The notes beneath the pieces are model-generated. The model was not told the origin of the DNA. It worked only from the letters and a program-made list of their open reading frames with translations, and made no database searches. DNA of 64,000 nucleotides from Neodontobutis hainanensis (taxonomy: Eukaryota > Chordata > Actinopteri > Gobiiformes > Odontobutidae), in contig JALDNG010000020.1 of the NCBI GenBank assembly GCA_024349245.1, positions 8,321,001 through 8,385,000 on the forward strand, written 5' to 3'. Made by a program: the position numbers and the translations under genes. Position 1 is the first letter of the stretch. Each line of letters begins with the position of its first letter. Below are positions 51,601-64,000 of this stretch, one piece after another.

Positions 51601-54600
51601 GCATGCTCACTAATGGGGATTTTCAGATAGTGGATGCACAGCAGTCCATTAATAGTCAATATGGCGTTGATCTGCATTCGCTGCAGTGCATATAGATACC
51701 ATCCGCGGGATAATGTGTTGAAGGTGAAAGTGACCTAGTTAACATTTCTGAGGCAAGATCAATCTCTTCCATTTCTCTCATTTGCTATAACGATTGATTT
51801 CCAACATGTACCAAAATTTTGTCTAATTGAATTTGAGGAAAGGATATTAATAGCTACTTCCTGCACATCGAGGACCAAGCTGACGTTGTTTATTGTTTAT
51901 TTTATTTTATTTTTTTTTACATGCAGTCAGATTTGTTATAAGCAAAGACCTTTCTGCCTTTCCCTCCTTCCCTTTGTGGATTTCTCTTTAATATAATCTC
52001 ACTGTGCACTGTGTGTGGGTTTCATCTTTACCAGACACATTGCTTGTTGAGATTAGAAGCTGAGGCTTTTCTCGTTTCCTTCATTGTATCCATGCTGTAA
52101 AGAAAAACATTATTGGATTTCTTCTCCTGACATGTTAAATATCACACTCCTTTTTGGTCTTTGGGTGCAGCGTTCAGTGTGCAGCAGCTTGCATCAGCAG
52201 TGAGCCCTCCCGTTTGTCCTCAATGTGACGGCAGCAGTTGCTAACACAGATGAATTGGGTGCTGTTAATTGTGCAAGTTCATTGGATATTAAATAGTGCT
52301 AATTACAGATTGAGGGGATTTTGGTGTTGGCAGGGGTAACCCGGACCATCTGTGTTGGAGAGCAGTGAGTGCAATCATAGATAAATTACAAGCAAGTAAA
52401 AAATCCTTTAGGATGGATTCAACTGATGAAGAGTTGGTCCTCCTATGTTCTCATTAGCAACAAATGTAGTTTAATGCTGCACCATTATATAGAAAAACAA
52501 TCAAAATGCTTATTTTAAATTGTGTTTTACAAACCTTAACCTTAACCTTATCTAGCAACATAGCGATAGCCAATAGGTAACTACATCCAATTTGTGCCAC
52601 AATGTAAAAAGTTTAGTTTGATAGAAGATGTTTTTAGACGACTCCTGACGGTTCCATAAAAACAATAATCTTCTGAGAGAGCCACGTGCCCTGTGACACT
52701 CGCAGCAATTACAGCCAGATGCGTGATGAAGCCACCGACAATCTCATCCAATATTTCTTGATGGACAGCCCCCTCGAGAAACATGAGAAGTTAATGAAAT
52801 ACAGATGGAATACCTACAAACCCTTGAACTGGGAGCTCCTTATATTTGCTATACTTAATTAGAGACCCTGGGATTTTATTGCTCAGTAACCGAAAGAATT
52901 TGGTGGAATGATTGTAGTACTTTAGGAATGCCTTTTAATCTGTATTTTGCTGTGTATTTTTTAAATTGCCTTTTATTTGAAAATGTTTTGTAGTCATCAG
53001 TAAGTGTTAACTTCAGGTGGATACAGTTATCTTCATTTGCACACTGCTGGAGGCACAATCCAAGGTTACTTTATCTTTAAAAAAGGAATTAGGAAATCCA
53101 GTTGTGGCATGTGACATAGATGTAGAAAGATGGATGACTTCAATTCTAAATCTTTAAACAGCACCTTGCAGATAGTTCATAGTGCTGCCATCATCTTGAT
53201 TTTCATATTTGGAACATCTTCAGCTGTTGAATTTAAAAAAAAAAAAAAAGAAAAGAGAGAAAAGCTGTTTTGTTTTACATGTCTAAATGATATCAAATCT
53301 ACATTTGCATTGCCTCTACATGGTGCACAAATGTCCCAGAGGGCCTATGTGTAATATGAAGATAAATAAATGATAGGGTTTGATCCAGGTGAAGTCAACT
53401 GTCTCAGATGGAGAGGCTCTCTGCTACAGCGAGTATCATATAACACATGATTCATACTCTGTAGAAGAAATAAAAGACAATCTTATTCATCAAGATAAAA
53501 AGCACATTTCAAAACCATTTTTCCTTCTCCGTTTGAAATGTATTTGTTAACGCTGACAAAACTGTGCCCCTTAAACTTTCAGTCATTTTAATTGCTATGA
53601 TTTAAGCGTCTTTCTTCTAGCCCCACACCTTTCACACAAACTTGATCCCGCTTTTTCTTCTTCTTGACAAGGAGACCTCCCAGTGGGGTTAGTGTGGGCA
53701 CCGAGTTGATATAAGTGACAGAATCAGCCCAATAAGTCTGATTCTGAAAAAAGCTTGGGTAATTGTGTTCCTTTGCAGAAAGGTGGTAATCTGCTTAGGC
53801 CATAATACCACACAAGGGACTTTTCTCTGGCTTTCTCAGATAAACTGTCTTTGAATACGATATTTTGCTATCTTTCTAAGGAACTAACAGTATTTCACTT
53901 TGCATTAGGTTTAATCTTTAGAGAGGTGCGTTACATTATTTTTTTAAGGGGCCAGTCAATGGTTGGATATGATTGTTCACTTTGATTGACAGCTTGTGTA
54001 CTGTATGGCATTTAAAGACATATTTTCAAAACTTCTTTATAAAGCAAACACTGTTTACAGTAAAAGATAGTCCCCTGTGACTGGTCAGGACCTATTGTAA
54101 GTGTACTTCACTGACTGTTAGCATCACTAGCTACAATTAATATGCTGCCATTGCTCAACAATTTTTACTTCCAATGGTAAATTACCTACGGCATAAACAA
54201 AAACTAATCCACTTATAATGTCATGTTTGGTTATACAAATGGTTGTAAATTTTATTTTTTACTATATTTATACCTACAGCCCAATGTTGTAAAACTTGTC
54301 AGCAGTAGTCACATATATCAGCTGTTTCTCAAAGCAAATCCAAATGTGAAGTCTTCTGTTTGACCCTTGCTTGTCCTTTGACAAAGCCTAGCATTACCTT
54401 GCAGCACATTGGGCTGCGAGTGTGTAATAACGCTGTAGACACTTGCCGGGATGCTGCTGACATATAGCAGGTAAGTAACCTGTGACTGTTTTGGAGCTGT
54501 TCTGGTAATGAATGCTGTCATCCCAGCATTTGAAGCGTCTGCTACCTCAGTGTAAATGCTGGTGGAAGTTGATAATAGAAAGAAAGAGATGAAAGAAGGA

Positions 54601-57600
54601 TGAGATGAATCACAAGCAACCTTGTGTTGTTTTGCTCGCTTTTAGATGTGAATAGCCTTTCTTTGAACCAATTTGTGAAGTGCCACACTACCTTTCTGTT
54701 AGCTTTCTATAAGTTCATTTGAAATGAAAATTGTGTGCTTTAAATGTTCAGATGAAAGCAGCGTGAGATTTATTTACAGGTCATAAAATCAAATCATGTC
54801 TCATCAGTTTGACTTGTTTGACTGTATTCTAAGTTAGCACCACCATTGTGTCAATGCACATCTATGCATCTACTACTGCACAGGTTACTTTTGTCATGAT
54901 TTCTATGACAGGTCCCCAGACGAGGTTAGCTTAATTTAACAACACATGGGAAATTTTTGTACGGTACCTTCTTCCAGTAATCTGACAGACAGAACAATCT
55001 GTTAATTATCTATCTGTAAATTACAATCACTTTCCTTTAAAAAAAAAATCATGTTGAGGAATTAGTTAGAAAAAAGTAAGGGTGCAGTCCACCAGAGTAC
55101 TTCTGTCACTTAAAAAGCCTTATAAGGTCGCAGCAACAGCACGTCCAGGGCACTTAAAGCCACTGATGGAGTGATCAGTTTACCGGTTGTTTGATTCAAT
55201 AGTTTTATTTGTCACTTACACAGTTACATACAGAATATATAACCGGCTGTGAAATGTAAACAACTTTGGGGAGTCAAGTAGCTTGGGACGGCTGTGTTAG
55301 GAGTGTTTTTGTTTGTCAGAATACTTTCCTGGCATGGGGCTTCTGTAACCACAGGAGCCCAGGCCTGCCTCTGCTCACCCTTATGCCGTCTCAGGATGCC
55401 CCTTTAAATCCTCAATCAAGCAGCAAAGCACTCTAGAGCAGCAAATGTATTTGCAAGTGGTTGAAGTTTCTGCCTGCCATTTTCCTGCATTTTTATTTTC
55501 TGCCCAAGACTTCCAGATTTTTCCTTCAGATGACACTGTGAATTTTTATCACCAATTGTTTAAAATTACAAACACTACGCACAAGCAATCAAAAGTGTAT
55601 ACTTGTGAGTGTTCACTGGCTGCTGCCCAACTGTCATACAAGTCTGACTCTTCTTCTTTTACTACTTTTTAAAATATACTTTACTATAGTTCATTTTGCA
55701 TGTCCATTTCAAAGAGCATGTTTTCCTGTGAAATGTTGTCGATATAGATTTAAAATACTTTGGGATTCTCTTGAGGATTAAATGGTTTTAATGTTTATTG
55801 GCATGGGATGTGGGCATGGGAAGAGAGTATAAAAAGATATCCACATGGACTGTATAGCTGGGAGGGCTTTGGCTGTTTGTTGATGCACATAAATGGCTTG
55901 CAGAAGAGGCATCCATCGCTCAGCAATCTCGTCTTCTAGTGCAGGCCATGCTGACAGTAATAATGTGTACAATATACAAAATTTGCTCAAATGACCCTAT
56001 TGTTTTAGATGACATGTTCTTTCTTCCAAACATGTCGCTTGGAGTCTTTGCTTGTAAACAAATATTGCACGTGGGCCGTGAAAGTGCAGTTGCAGGTTTG
56101 AAAACTTTTGGGGCCCAATAAAAAAAAATTATAATTTCTTTATAATCAAATGTTTTAGGTTTTACATCCATCAAACTATTGCCAATGGTTTTAAGTGTTG
56201 TTAAATGAAAAACACGGTTGAAAATGGATTTCGAGCACATGTATCAGTTTATAGAAGATACTGGCAGGCTTTCTTAAGACACTTAAGACACAAAAAAAAG
56301 ACCATTTGGGTCTGTTTTCCTTCTGCGATACTCGGAAAAACATCCATTAACTCCTGGGGCTTCCACAAAGCACTTTCCATGTAGACTGAAAAAACTTTGT
56401 TTTTGATTGACACTCAATTTATTATCCCTTTTTTTACAGGATTACGAAAGCACAGCGGCCCTCAGTGGTGTCTGCAGAATATTGCACAAGAATCAGTTGA
56501 GAGCTCTGATGAGGAGTTTTTTGATGCCAGAGGTAAGTCTCTTCATACAGTTCTTGTTTGTGTTTTCTGAACAAAATACACTTCTCACTAATAAAGAGCA
56601 GTTTTCTATGTTTTACCCAGTTTTTTGCATCATGTTGTTATAATGACTAAATTGGATAACATTTACCTATGGTAGGAGTATGATTATGTATGGTTGCAGA
56701 GCCAAACAGGCAGAAAGGGGAACACATGGATCATGTATTAACTTTCCTTACTCTGAAATGTTTTGACCAATTCACTGTCCACTACACTGTCCAATTCTCA
56801 GATTTTTCTCAACATATCAAGTTGTCAGAGAGGCCAGTAATAGACATTTTCCATTGCCGGCCTATTCACGGCCCCAGAGGGAGTTCATCAGAGAACAAGT
56901 GGAATACTTATCCCACCAATTATCCAGTATGAGAGCTTATTCCCTAAGTGACCATTGTAGACATACCAGTCACTTTTGTCGTTTATTATATGTACTTCTT
57001 TTAAATTGAGTCAGTAACCAGGAGTCTGCTTTGTCTCTATGTAACAGAGTTATATATATTGGGAAAAACATGCAGTCTTTTTAAGGCTCTTGATTAAGTC
57101 ATATGTCTTATGAAAGCTTTTTTTTATAATACTTCCTTCTTTTGCAAATAATTGAATTTATTACATACACTAATAAAATCTAAAGTTTGTATCGACATCA
57201 TTTTAGTCAGAGTTATTCATGCACTCTGCAAAACTACTGTCAAGATACGGCTCAGAAGGAAGTCACTGGGGAAAAAGATGACATGTTCTAATGCTGAATG
57301 TGGGAAGACATAACTCGACAAACTCCCATGTACCCCGCACAAGATTCAACATTTATCTGTGAAAAATCTCTGCTCAGTGTGAAAGAACAGATGTCTTTTA
57401 ATTATACCGCACCAGCAGAGTTTACCGCATGGAAATGTAGGAATGATCAGATATTTGTCAGCTCGGCGTGGCTGGGGACTAGACTCGCTTTAATGCCACT
57501 GGCTGGACTGCTTGGAGAATAGTGGCACCTAATCTCATCAGTCTGATAAATCTGGTGATGGATGTCTAACAATAACCCAACACTAAGAAGGTATGCAGTA

Positions 57601-60600
57601 AAAAAACACTTTGTACTCGAACAGCCAGATTTAGGGCTTTGTTTGTGTGTACTTGTGCTCCTGCTGACCATACAGAAAAATGCTAGTTTTTCTGTATAGT
57701 TTAGTTTAGTTTGGTAGCTATTGAATGTATGTATACTGTCTAGGTTGAGCTTGTGGATTATAAAATGAAGGTTGAGTAATGTTGGACCTGAATGTTAAGA
57801 AAAGAGCGCCAGGAGTGTGTTTCTTTTGACTCCAAAAAGTGTGAGTATGTTATTAAAGTTGTCATGTTGCTGGTGTTGGCTGCTAGTGCTTTTTTTATCC
57901 TGTGAGTCATGTCTGACATTTTACTTTACACATCTACCTTGTAAATATAATATACTCAACAACAAAAAAACTCCTCCTCCTTAGAAACATGTAAATGGAG
58001 GTGATTTACAAAATGGACATGAGTAATTGTGTTGCAGAACTTTTTCCCAGTGATGAGTTATAAAAGTGATGGTGCTTCTATCCTCATACCCATGTTGTTT
58101 ATATGCTTTTTCCAATACAGTTTGCTCATAAGGAAATGTGTCTGTTATTCTGTTATCAGAGAAATATGACAAAATGGAAAAATACAATATCCTTGTTTGC
58201 TACAATAGAAATAATAATACATTTCTTAGACATCAGTTGATTTAAACACCTAAATGTACTTGAACAGTAGCGGCACCCAGCTGCTCAGAGCCCAAAGGAG
58301 AAGCCAGGTGTGTGAGCTAAACATAACCTGCTCTGCCTTCACAAGCATCTACAGCACGATCCAAAGGCGATGAGTTCAAAGAATGAGGTTGAACTAGTTA
58401 TTTTTGGAAAACATTTTCAAACAATGAACCAGTCTGTTTAAAAGTGGAAAGAATCTGATGGATTTTGATCAAAGGCAAAGGCAAAACTGACAAATGGGAA
58501 CTACAGTATATTGGAATGCTAGGTAACTTCCAACATTCAACTTTGAAATCTTGTTGAAAACATGTTGTAGAGAGACGCTGTCAGGCTTGTAAACACAGAG
58601 TCCCATATTCCATCTTTCATTTTTGTGTGCTGTTTTCTCCTAACAGCTGTGACATGTCGTGTGTTGGACCGTGATGGCGGAAGTCCATGTGGACAGCTGT
58701 TGGCCGCATGGGGCAGTTTTTGTTGATCAACTCCTTTTGACATGAGTGCAGCTGAGTCCAGCCAAACATCCCACAAACACATGCAATGGCTTTGTCACAG
58801 GACCCTTGAGGTGCCTGCTGCCCTACTGACTACAGACTCTGACACAAACACAAGTGTAAGTGATGGTATTGAAGACTGCATGGCTTTTTCCACCTTTACA
58901 GCCCATTACTTTTACATCAGTGCAAAGTTCATCCAGGCACAAACTCTCATTTAAGGCATTTGTAGGAATGACAGACAGCATTAATTTGTAGCTAAAGAAG
59001 GAAAGTGAAATCTAAAACACTCTTCTGAATAGGTGAGAATGCATTTGAGTGCTTTTCCCAAAGAACCATTTTGAACTCTTTAAGCTTTGTTCTCTCTGAA
59101 TACATCACAAGTACAATGTTGCATGTAAAGCAAAAAGGCCAAAGTTGCAATCTAACACCTGCACAGTCTTTGTCTTTGTCAAATGTAATTACAACCACTA
59201 AATAATAATCAGAGCATAGGCAGTGAATTATGAAGCCCTAGGCTGAGGTAATCTCATACTAAGATACAAACTTTAATATAATTATTTGAGCATGCCTGAT
59301 TGGTGAAGTTGTCCTCCGTTTACCCATGACACTTTGTGTAAAGATTGCATTTCAAATATTTGTCTCGGGAGATAAAAGAGGATTGCTCGGCCATGAAAAT
59401 CTGGCTTTGTTTGAGGATGCTGATGCAATGTGTCGTGCATTTTCATGAACTGTTCTCCCTAACATGATTTTACTCGTCATTAAATGGCATGGGCACATTC
59501 AGCATTGATATGCTAAATCACGTTGTAAGTACAGACTGTTCTGTGCCAATGTAAAACATGTTTGGATATATTTTGGAGCTGGGACTGAGTGACAGCAAGG
59601 AGTAATTTATCAAAATCTAAAACAGGAGTAAGGAGTATTTGAGTGATTTCTTTCTCCTGTTTTAGATTTAGAACAATTCCATTGGCTCAATAAAATAAAA
59701 AAAATATAATTCTCTTGTTAGCGGCATCCCACTGGTGTCTCCCACTGCTCACCTCCTTGACTCAGTCTTTGTCTGTCTATTATTTGTTCAAAACCCACTC
59801 ACTATGAGGGTAGAGCTCTCAATCTTTATTAGGTGTTTGTGTCCCTCTCGGCTGCTCCAGTAATGCCAACTTCATCCTCACATTGTTTATCGATGTGAGC
59901 CGTTGATACATTTGCTTTGTGCTAATCCAGATTTGTTATTTGACATGAATTTAATTGATAGACTTTGCCTAAAAGGACATTTGTGGCTGTTTCGTTTTAT
60001 TAATCCACATCACTTTATAAATACAAGTCAAGGCTTTTAGTTCATTCCACAGCCTTATTTTCAAATGAATTAATGGAAGTGGTCGGACTAAGTTTCACAA
60101 AAATGCTGCAGAATTGCTCCCATTTCAATACACACTTAATTAAATACTTAATAGGTAGACACTATATGATACCCGCATTCTATACAGGAATCCTAGTTTA
60201 ACCTTTTAGCCTGTTTTCTTCTGCTGTTAATAATAATCCTTTAATTATATTATCATAGTCTTTCCTCTAAAGTTGTATTTAATGTATTAATAAAAAAGCC
60301 CTGATGTCAAAGCTATGGGAGATGGATTACAGCTGTAGATTAAAAAAACAACAACCTCTGGCTAACTGGTATATTTAGAGAAATTTATTTTCTCTACTCC
60401 TAAACTAAAACAGGTTTAAATAATTCTGTACAATCTGAATGGCTAACAATTATAATTATTTGAAAAAAACGAGAATTGGTGACACCGTAATTGTGCTAAT
60501 TAAATCATCAATGAGATTGAGTCTAAAAAACACTCTTGGAATCATTTGAGTGAGAGCTTAATTTCTTGGCATGTGTTTGATTGGTGCTTTCAGAAGAACT

Positions 60601-62259
60601 GCGGCAGGACGTTTGCTAAAATGGACTAAATTTGAAGTATTTTTGAAAATTGTGGTAGATTGATCTGTGATTACTTTCACGTTGTTTGCCTGTGGGCCAA
60701 AGTCACAGTGCTTCAATGCCATCCATCTCAGCCAGCTTACTTACCTGACAGCCTCATTATGTTAATACCATTTTAGAGGATAATCCCATAAGAAATCTCA
60801 TTTTCATACTGCGTCATAGCTGAATGGGCCTTAAAAAAGAAGCATTTGGGCAATTTTTCTGCTGTGGCTAATGCATGGCGATGAGATGACGACGCTGAGA
60901 TTTGTCACAGAATGGTAGCAGAGGTCATTCAAGGCTGCTTCCCTGTCGTTTGAGAATCACAGCATTTATTCCTCTCTCTCACTTGGACACCTACTCGGTG
61001 ATGTTGACAGGTTGAAGGATGTTTCTAAATCTCTTCTTTGCCCCTTGGGGCTTTGTGCTGCCGGCATATCTCACACTTCTTCTCTTCTTGTTGAATGTGT
61101 ATTGTGCACTGTCACATAATCCTAAAGTCGGTGTGGTGCTTTATTCTCCTTATTATATGGCATTTTATGAGTTTGTGCCGGATCTCAGTGCTTGTACTTA
61201 GAGAAGGTAGTTTTTGTGTTGAGGCTGTGAGCATCTCAGCTCTGTTTCCCTCCAGGAGATGATTCAGTAATCTGGCTTTTCAGCAAACCTACTTTACATT
61301 CTCCTCCTGTCTACGCACAGGCTTTCTTTCTTCCTGCACCTCTTTGTTCAGATCCAATAAGCATCTTACTGTGTGTTTTCCCTTTTCTTATGTGTGTCTG
61401 TTTGAATCTGTGTATGCCGAGTCCCTTAATCATTTTATACAGTTTAGTAGCTTCTAACCAGAGGGAAGAGAGCACCGCTCTCGGGAAGGACACACTGTGA
61501 CCATCTGAGCAACTAGTGTGTGATCCAGATGGACTGTGCGTGTATAAGTCCTAGTATGGACTTGGAGCTGTCTGCCAGCAGCGTGTGTGAGAGAGAAAAC
61601 TCTGTCAGGAAACGGGCTTCTTCCGGCGTGACTCATTCTTTCTCTGAGTAAATCCAAGATGAGGGTCAGTGACGTGACAACTAACGTGCCAAAAGACACC
61701 ACCACATTCCTTTTCCTTTTTTTGACCCCTGCAAATTATGCCTTGTGTATTTCTGAATGCATTCTACATGTAGTATACAGTTAATGCTATATTATACATT
61801 TCCAGTCTAACATGGCACTGGCATTATCCAAACTATCCATTTGATGAGAGTCTGAACTGTATTGTGTTTACAAGAATCTCCACAGGGTTCCCTCCAGTGG
61901 AGTTTTACAGTGTGCTAGACACAGCACGTCAACACATCAGCTAATAAATACTCAGAAGTCAGTATAGCGACTGGAGTCATGGAGCAATCACTTTAGCATT
62001 TTAGTATCAAGAAGAAGATGCATGTTGTTGACTTTTGTGAACATATTTTTTATTAAATCAGGTCAAATTAAATTGTATTTAAAAGGAAGGTCTCCAATCA
62101 TATAGTGAAATGAATTATATGGTGAACTTGTTTCTGTGTGTGTCCCAGCAGATGTTGTGGAGGGGAAGAACGCCATACTGCTGGGCATGAGTCAGTGGAA
62201 CTCTAACGACCTGGTGGAGCAGATTGAAACTCTAGGCCACATGGAGGACCAGACTCATG
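48652..62259 (+). CDS. pitpnm3: membrane-associated phosphatidylinositol transfer protein 3 (PITPNM3/Nir1), exons 1-3 (5' part)
   Basis: Family knowledge: PITPNM/Nir proteins act at membrane contact sites. PITPNM3 lacks the N-terminal PITP domain of its paralogues, carries DDHD and LNS2 domains, and binds PYK2. Exons seen are 48652-48670 (or -48676), 56440-56532 and 62152-62259 (or from 62149). They join in phase to about 73 codons. Diagnostic motifs are ESSDEEFFDAR, with acidic FFAT-like character, and GKNAILLGMSQWNSNDLVEQIE. Only about 30 codons precede the EFFDAR motif, fitting PITPNM3 rather than PITPNM1/2. It follows kiaa0753 on 17p13 in human too. The DDHD and LNS2 exons are beyond the right edge. 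Exon 1 is less certain because its short sequence is not conserved. Confidence 0.88.
49715..49772. repeat. perfect inverted repeat, 26-bp arms, 6-base loop
   Basis: Arms 49715-49740 and 49747-49772 are exact reverse complements. The loop is TCACAG. The right arm contains GAGGTAAGAG, a consensus-like 5' splice site. No terminal target duplication is evident. Confidence 0.92.
51113..51120. promoter_or_regulatory. cAMP-response-element palindrome
   Basis: Exact TGACGTCA in pitpnm3 intron 1, 2.4 kb past the start codon. Functional status is unknown. Confidence 0.25.
52532..52550. repeat. short (CCTTAA)n tract
   Basis: About three tandem copies of a six-base unit. It differs from the vertebrate telomere unit TTAGGG (complement CCCTAA), so it is probably a chance microsatellite. 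Confidence 0.7.
55192..55258 (-). repeat. probable dispersed repeat fragment
   Basis: The TTTATTTGTCACTTACACAG and CTGTGAAATG segments resemble the end of a repeat common in fish genomes. The family was not identified and the limits are approximate. Confidence 0.35.
56440..56532 (+). CDS. pitpnm3: pitpnm3 coding exon 2
   Basis: 93 bases between TTTTACAG|GATTAC and CCAGAG|GTAAGT. It encodes LRKHSGPQWCLQNIAQESVE then SSDEEFFDAR. The frame is set by this PITPNM signature; the other open frame here is a shadow. Confidence 0.92.
56533..62148 (+). other. pitpnm3 intron 2
   Basis: Intron of 5.6 kb. It includes an inverted repeat at 59613-59669 and several TAAT-rich stretches (about 59840-60560) that could be conserved non-coding DNA. 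No exon or gene is recognised. Confidence 0.75.
59613..59669. repeat. inverted repeat, 16-bp arms, 25-base loop
   Basis: Arms 59613-59628 (AAATCTAAAACAGGAG) and 59654-59669 are exact reverse complements, in pitpnm3 intron 2. It could be a small MITE end pair or a chance hairpin. Confidence 0.8.
62152..62259 (+). CDS. pitpnm3: pitpnm3 coding exon 3
   Basis: 108 bases, or 111 if the upstream AG is used, between CCCAGCAG|ATGTTG and ACTCATG|GTACAC. It encodes VVEGKNAILLGMSQWNSNDL and VEQIETLGHMED, near-identical to the PITPNM family. The tandem CAGCAG acceptor allows a one-residue alanine insertion. Confidence 0.93.
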
Positions 62260-64000
62260 GTACACCCTGCACACACCACACTCTTGCACACATAAGACAC
62301 ATTGCATAGGAGCACCGAGCGCAAGCTCATTAACCCAGAGCCTTGTTTACAGCCTTGGCTGTAACTTAGAAATATTTTTTATAAAAAAGACCACTTGAAT
62401 AGTAAATATTTTTGTCAATGTTTAAAACTAGAGACTATAACCTTATGATGTAAATTGCGGGCCTACATTTGCCCACATTGAAGAGCCAATTAAACACTTG
62501 TATCTGTGTACTAAGACATAAACATTTGTTCTAAAAAATAATGCAAATAGATATAGATATGCAAATGTTGATTTTGTGCAGCATATAACCTTGTGTTAGT
62601 GCTCCTTTTGTAAGCTACGGCATTGTTTTTCACATGTGACACTTGTAATATATTCTATTGCTGTTTTATGCTCTTTGTCTTGTCCTTGTTAGTATAAAAT
62701 GATGGCCAAATACAAGGTTTATTGCTTCCATGTCTTTCAAGTTGCTCATTTAAAATAAAAATGAAGCTGTTTGCTTGCAAGAGAACATTCTTTTATTTGG
62801 GAAGCTGTGGTGAAAATGTAGGTACACAAGACTTGACAAGAGACAAGATAAACAGCAGCTATAAAATAAAAGTTTGTGTACTCAAACGTGCCGCTGTGCA
62901 CTGCATATCAATCAGTGTTTTCCTCTGTGAGAAGTCAAGCCTCAGGAAGCAGCTATCTTTGTTGGTAACTGCTCTGTCTGACCCCTGTTCAATTATATGC
63001 ATCTAAGCACCAGTTGAGATACATTTCTGTTTCTGCAAGCCTAATACACTGTATCTTGTCCTTGCTTTATTAAAAAATAAAATTAAACCCCATGCAAACC
63101 TGATTAAACCTAGACATGGATTTTTAGTTATTTTTTGCTCAGTATTTGTGTCCATTAAATTAAACAACACAACCACACTCTCTCATTTGTTCTCAGAAAA
63201 AAAAAACATGGTATGTTGTGGGCATTCAGGCTCCACACAGAAAGGCCATTGCCTTTGCTGTGAGGCAGGGGTGCTAACTACTCTGTCCATGTGTCAATCT
63301 AGTCAATGAAATAATTGACATGTTCAGTTGAAAGGGGAATATTTATTGCCCCCCACTTTAAAGTCCAGGGTTAATATGGCAAGAGACCCTCTTCTCCCTG
63401 GCCTCATTTTGAATTGAAAAACATCCCATGATCCTTTCTTAGAGAATAAGCGTCCACATAATCCGGTAAATAAAAGATCTGGCGCATCTGGTACAAGGAC
63501 ATACAAGTGGCTGCAGGCACTGAAAGTCAAAACGGTTTTAGAGTGTATTTTGAATTAAAGTCATTTTCCTTTTGAGATTTTGATGAGAGGAATTAATTTC
63601 TTTTAACAGTGACTCATCAATGTCTCAGTTTTGTCTTTCAACAGTAACTTGATTGCACTTCACCAAGAGATTTATACAGCAGAGCCTAATAAAAAGATTA
63701 TACAACAATATTACTATGGCTGTAATATAATTGTCAACAATCTACAGCAGAAGATTTCATGTAACAGGAAATTTGAACAAAATTGAATAAGTACCTTTTC
63801 ATCTTTACACATTTACTCATGGGCATACATATAGAGGGCTTACACTTATTAGTGTCCACTCATTTTAGTAAATTCTTTGAAATCATTGTGGATAAAAAAT
63901 GATTACAGGATTTAATAGCAGCTCCTCCTGCACTGACAGCTTAGCGTGCTTGCTATTTTGTTTACTGATAAAAGGAACGGCTCTTGCTGTACTGGAGTGG
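62260..64000 (+). other. pitpnm3 intron 3, partial
   Basis: Non-coding to the window end. The next expected PITPNM3 exon (around the QREL-RVSLRRQRFPAQGS motif) is not found on the plus strand. Confidence 0.7.

Larger units (their letters stand above)
48677..56439 (+). other. pitpnm3 intron 1
   Basis: Intron of 7.8 kb. It holds the perfect hairpin at 49715-49772, a full CRE palindrome at 51113-51120, a short CCTTAA tract near 52532 and a probable repeat fragment near 55192. No coding exon or gene is recognised. Confidence 0.75.

Noticed and set aside
52532..52550. Interstitial telomere repeat
   Set aside because: The unit is CCTTAA, not CCCTAA, and there are only about three copies.
56407..56643. 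78-codon open frame across pitpnm3 exon 2
   Set aside because: Wrong frame: the ESSDEEFFDAR signature is in another frame bounded by good splice sites.

Overview
The window is nuclear DNA of a vertebrate, almost certainly a teleost fish. It has GT-AG introns, AT-rich non-coding DNA, tRNA-derived SINEs with a typical fish tail, a degraded Tc1-type transposon and a dead L2/Maui-type LINE. Four protein-coding genes are recognised from exon translations, splice phases and family knowledge: nxn (nucleoredoxin), txndc17 (TRP14), kiaa0753 (OFIP/moonraker) and pitpnm3. No prokaryotic or viral gene, CRISPR array, rRNA or functional tRNA is seen. No previously undescribed system could be supported; the most notable signals concern splicing and sequence structure.

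Layout. Positions 219-31114 (minus strand) hold nxn exons 7 to 1; the last coding exon lies off the left edge. Exon 1 is separated from exon 2 by a 26 kb intron that contains SINE fragments, a Tc1 relic and otherwise unassigned DNA. Positions 32016-32876 (minus) hold a complete four-exon txndc17 of 123 codons. A short divergent promoter (about 32877-33244) separates it from kiaa0753, whose 18 coding exons (33511-45286, plus) give a complete 886-residue frame. Intron 8 of kiaa0753 holds a 5'-truncated, stop-riddled LINE in sense orientation. After about 3.4 kb of intergenic DNA, a GC-rich promoter region (about 48050-48650) leads into pitpnm3 (plus): exon 1 at 48652, exon 2 at 56440, exon 3 ending at 62259, and the rest off the right edge.

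How the genes relate. nxn and txndc17 are both thioredoxin-fold oxidoreductases lying in tandem on the same strand. txndc17 and kiaa0753 are head to head, and pitpnm3 follows kiaa0753, which is the same local neighbourhood as on human 17p13. Human NXN lies several megabases away on the same chromosome arm, so the nxn-txndc17 adjacency is a rearranged junction. Splicing oddities include a txndc17 acceptor with a TA microsatellite where the pyrimidine tract should be, a kiaa0753 acceptor whose pyrimidine tract is the tail of the LINE, and in-frame tandem splice sites in pitpnm3. A perfect 26-bp-arm hairpin lies in pitpnm3 intron 1.

All exon boundaries were inferred by eye from reading frame, splice consensus and remembered family sequences. 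No alignment or expression data were used.
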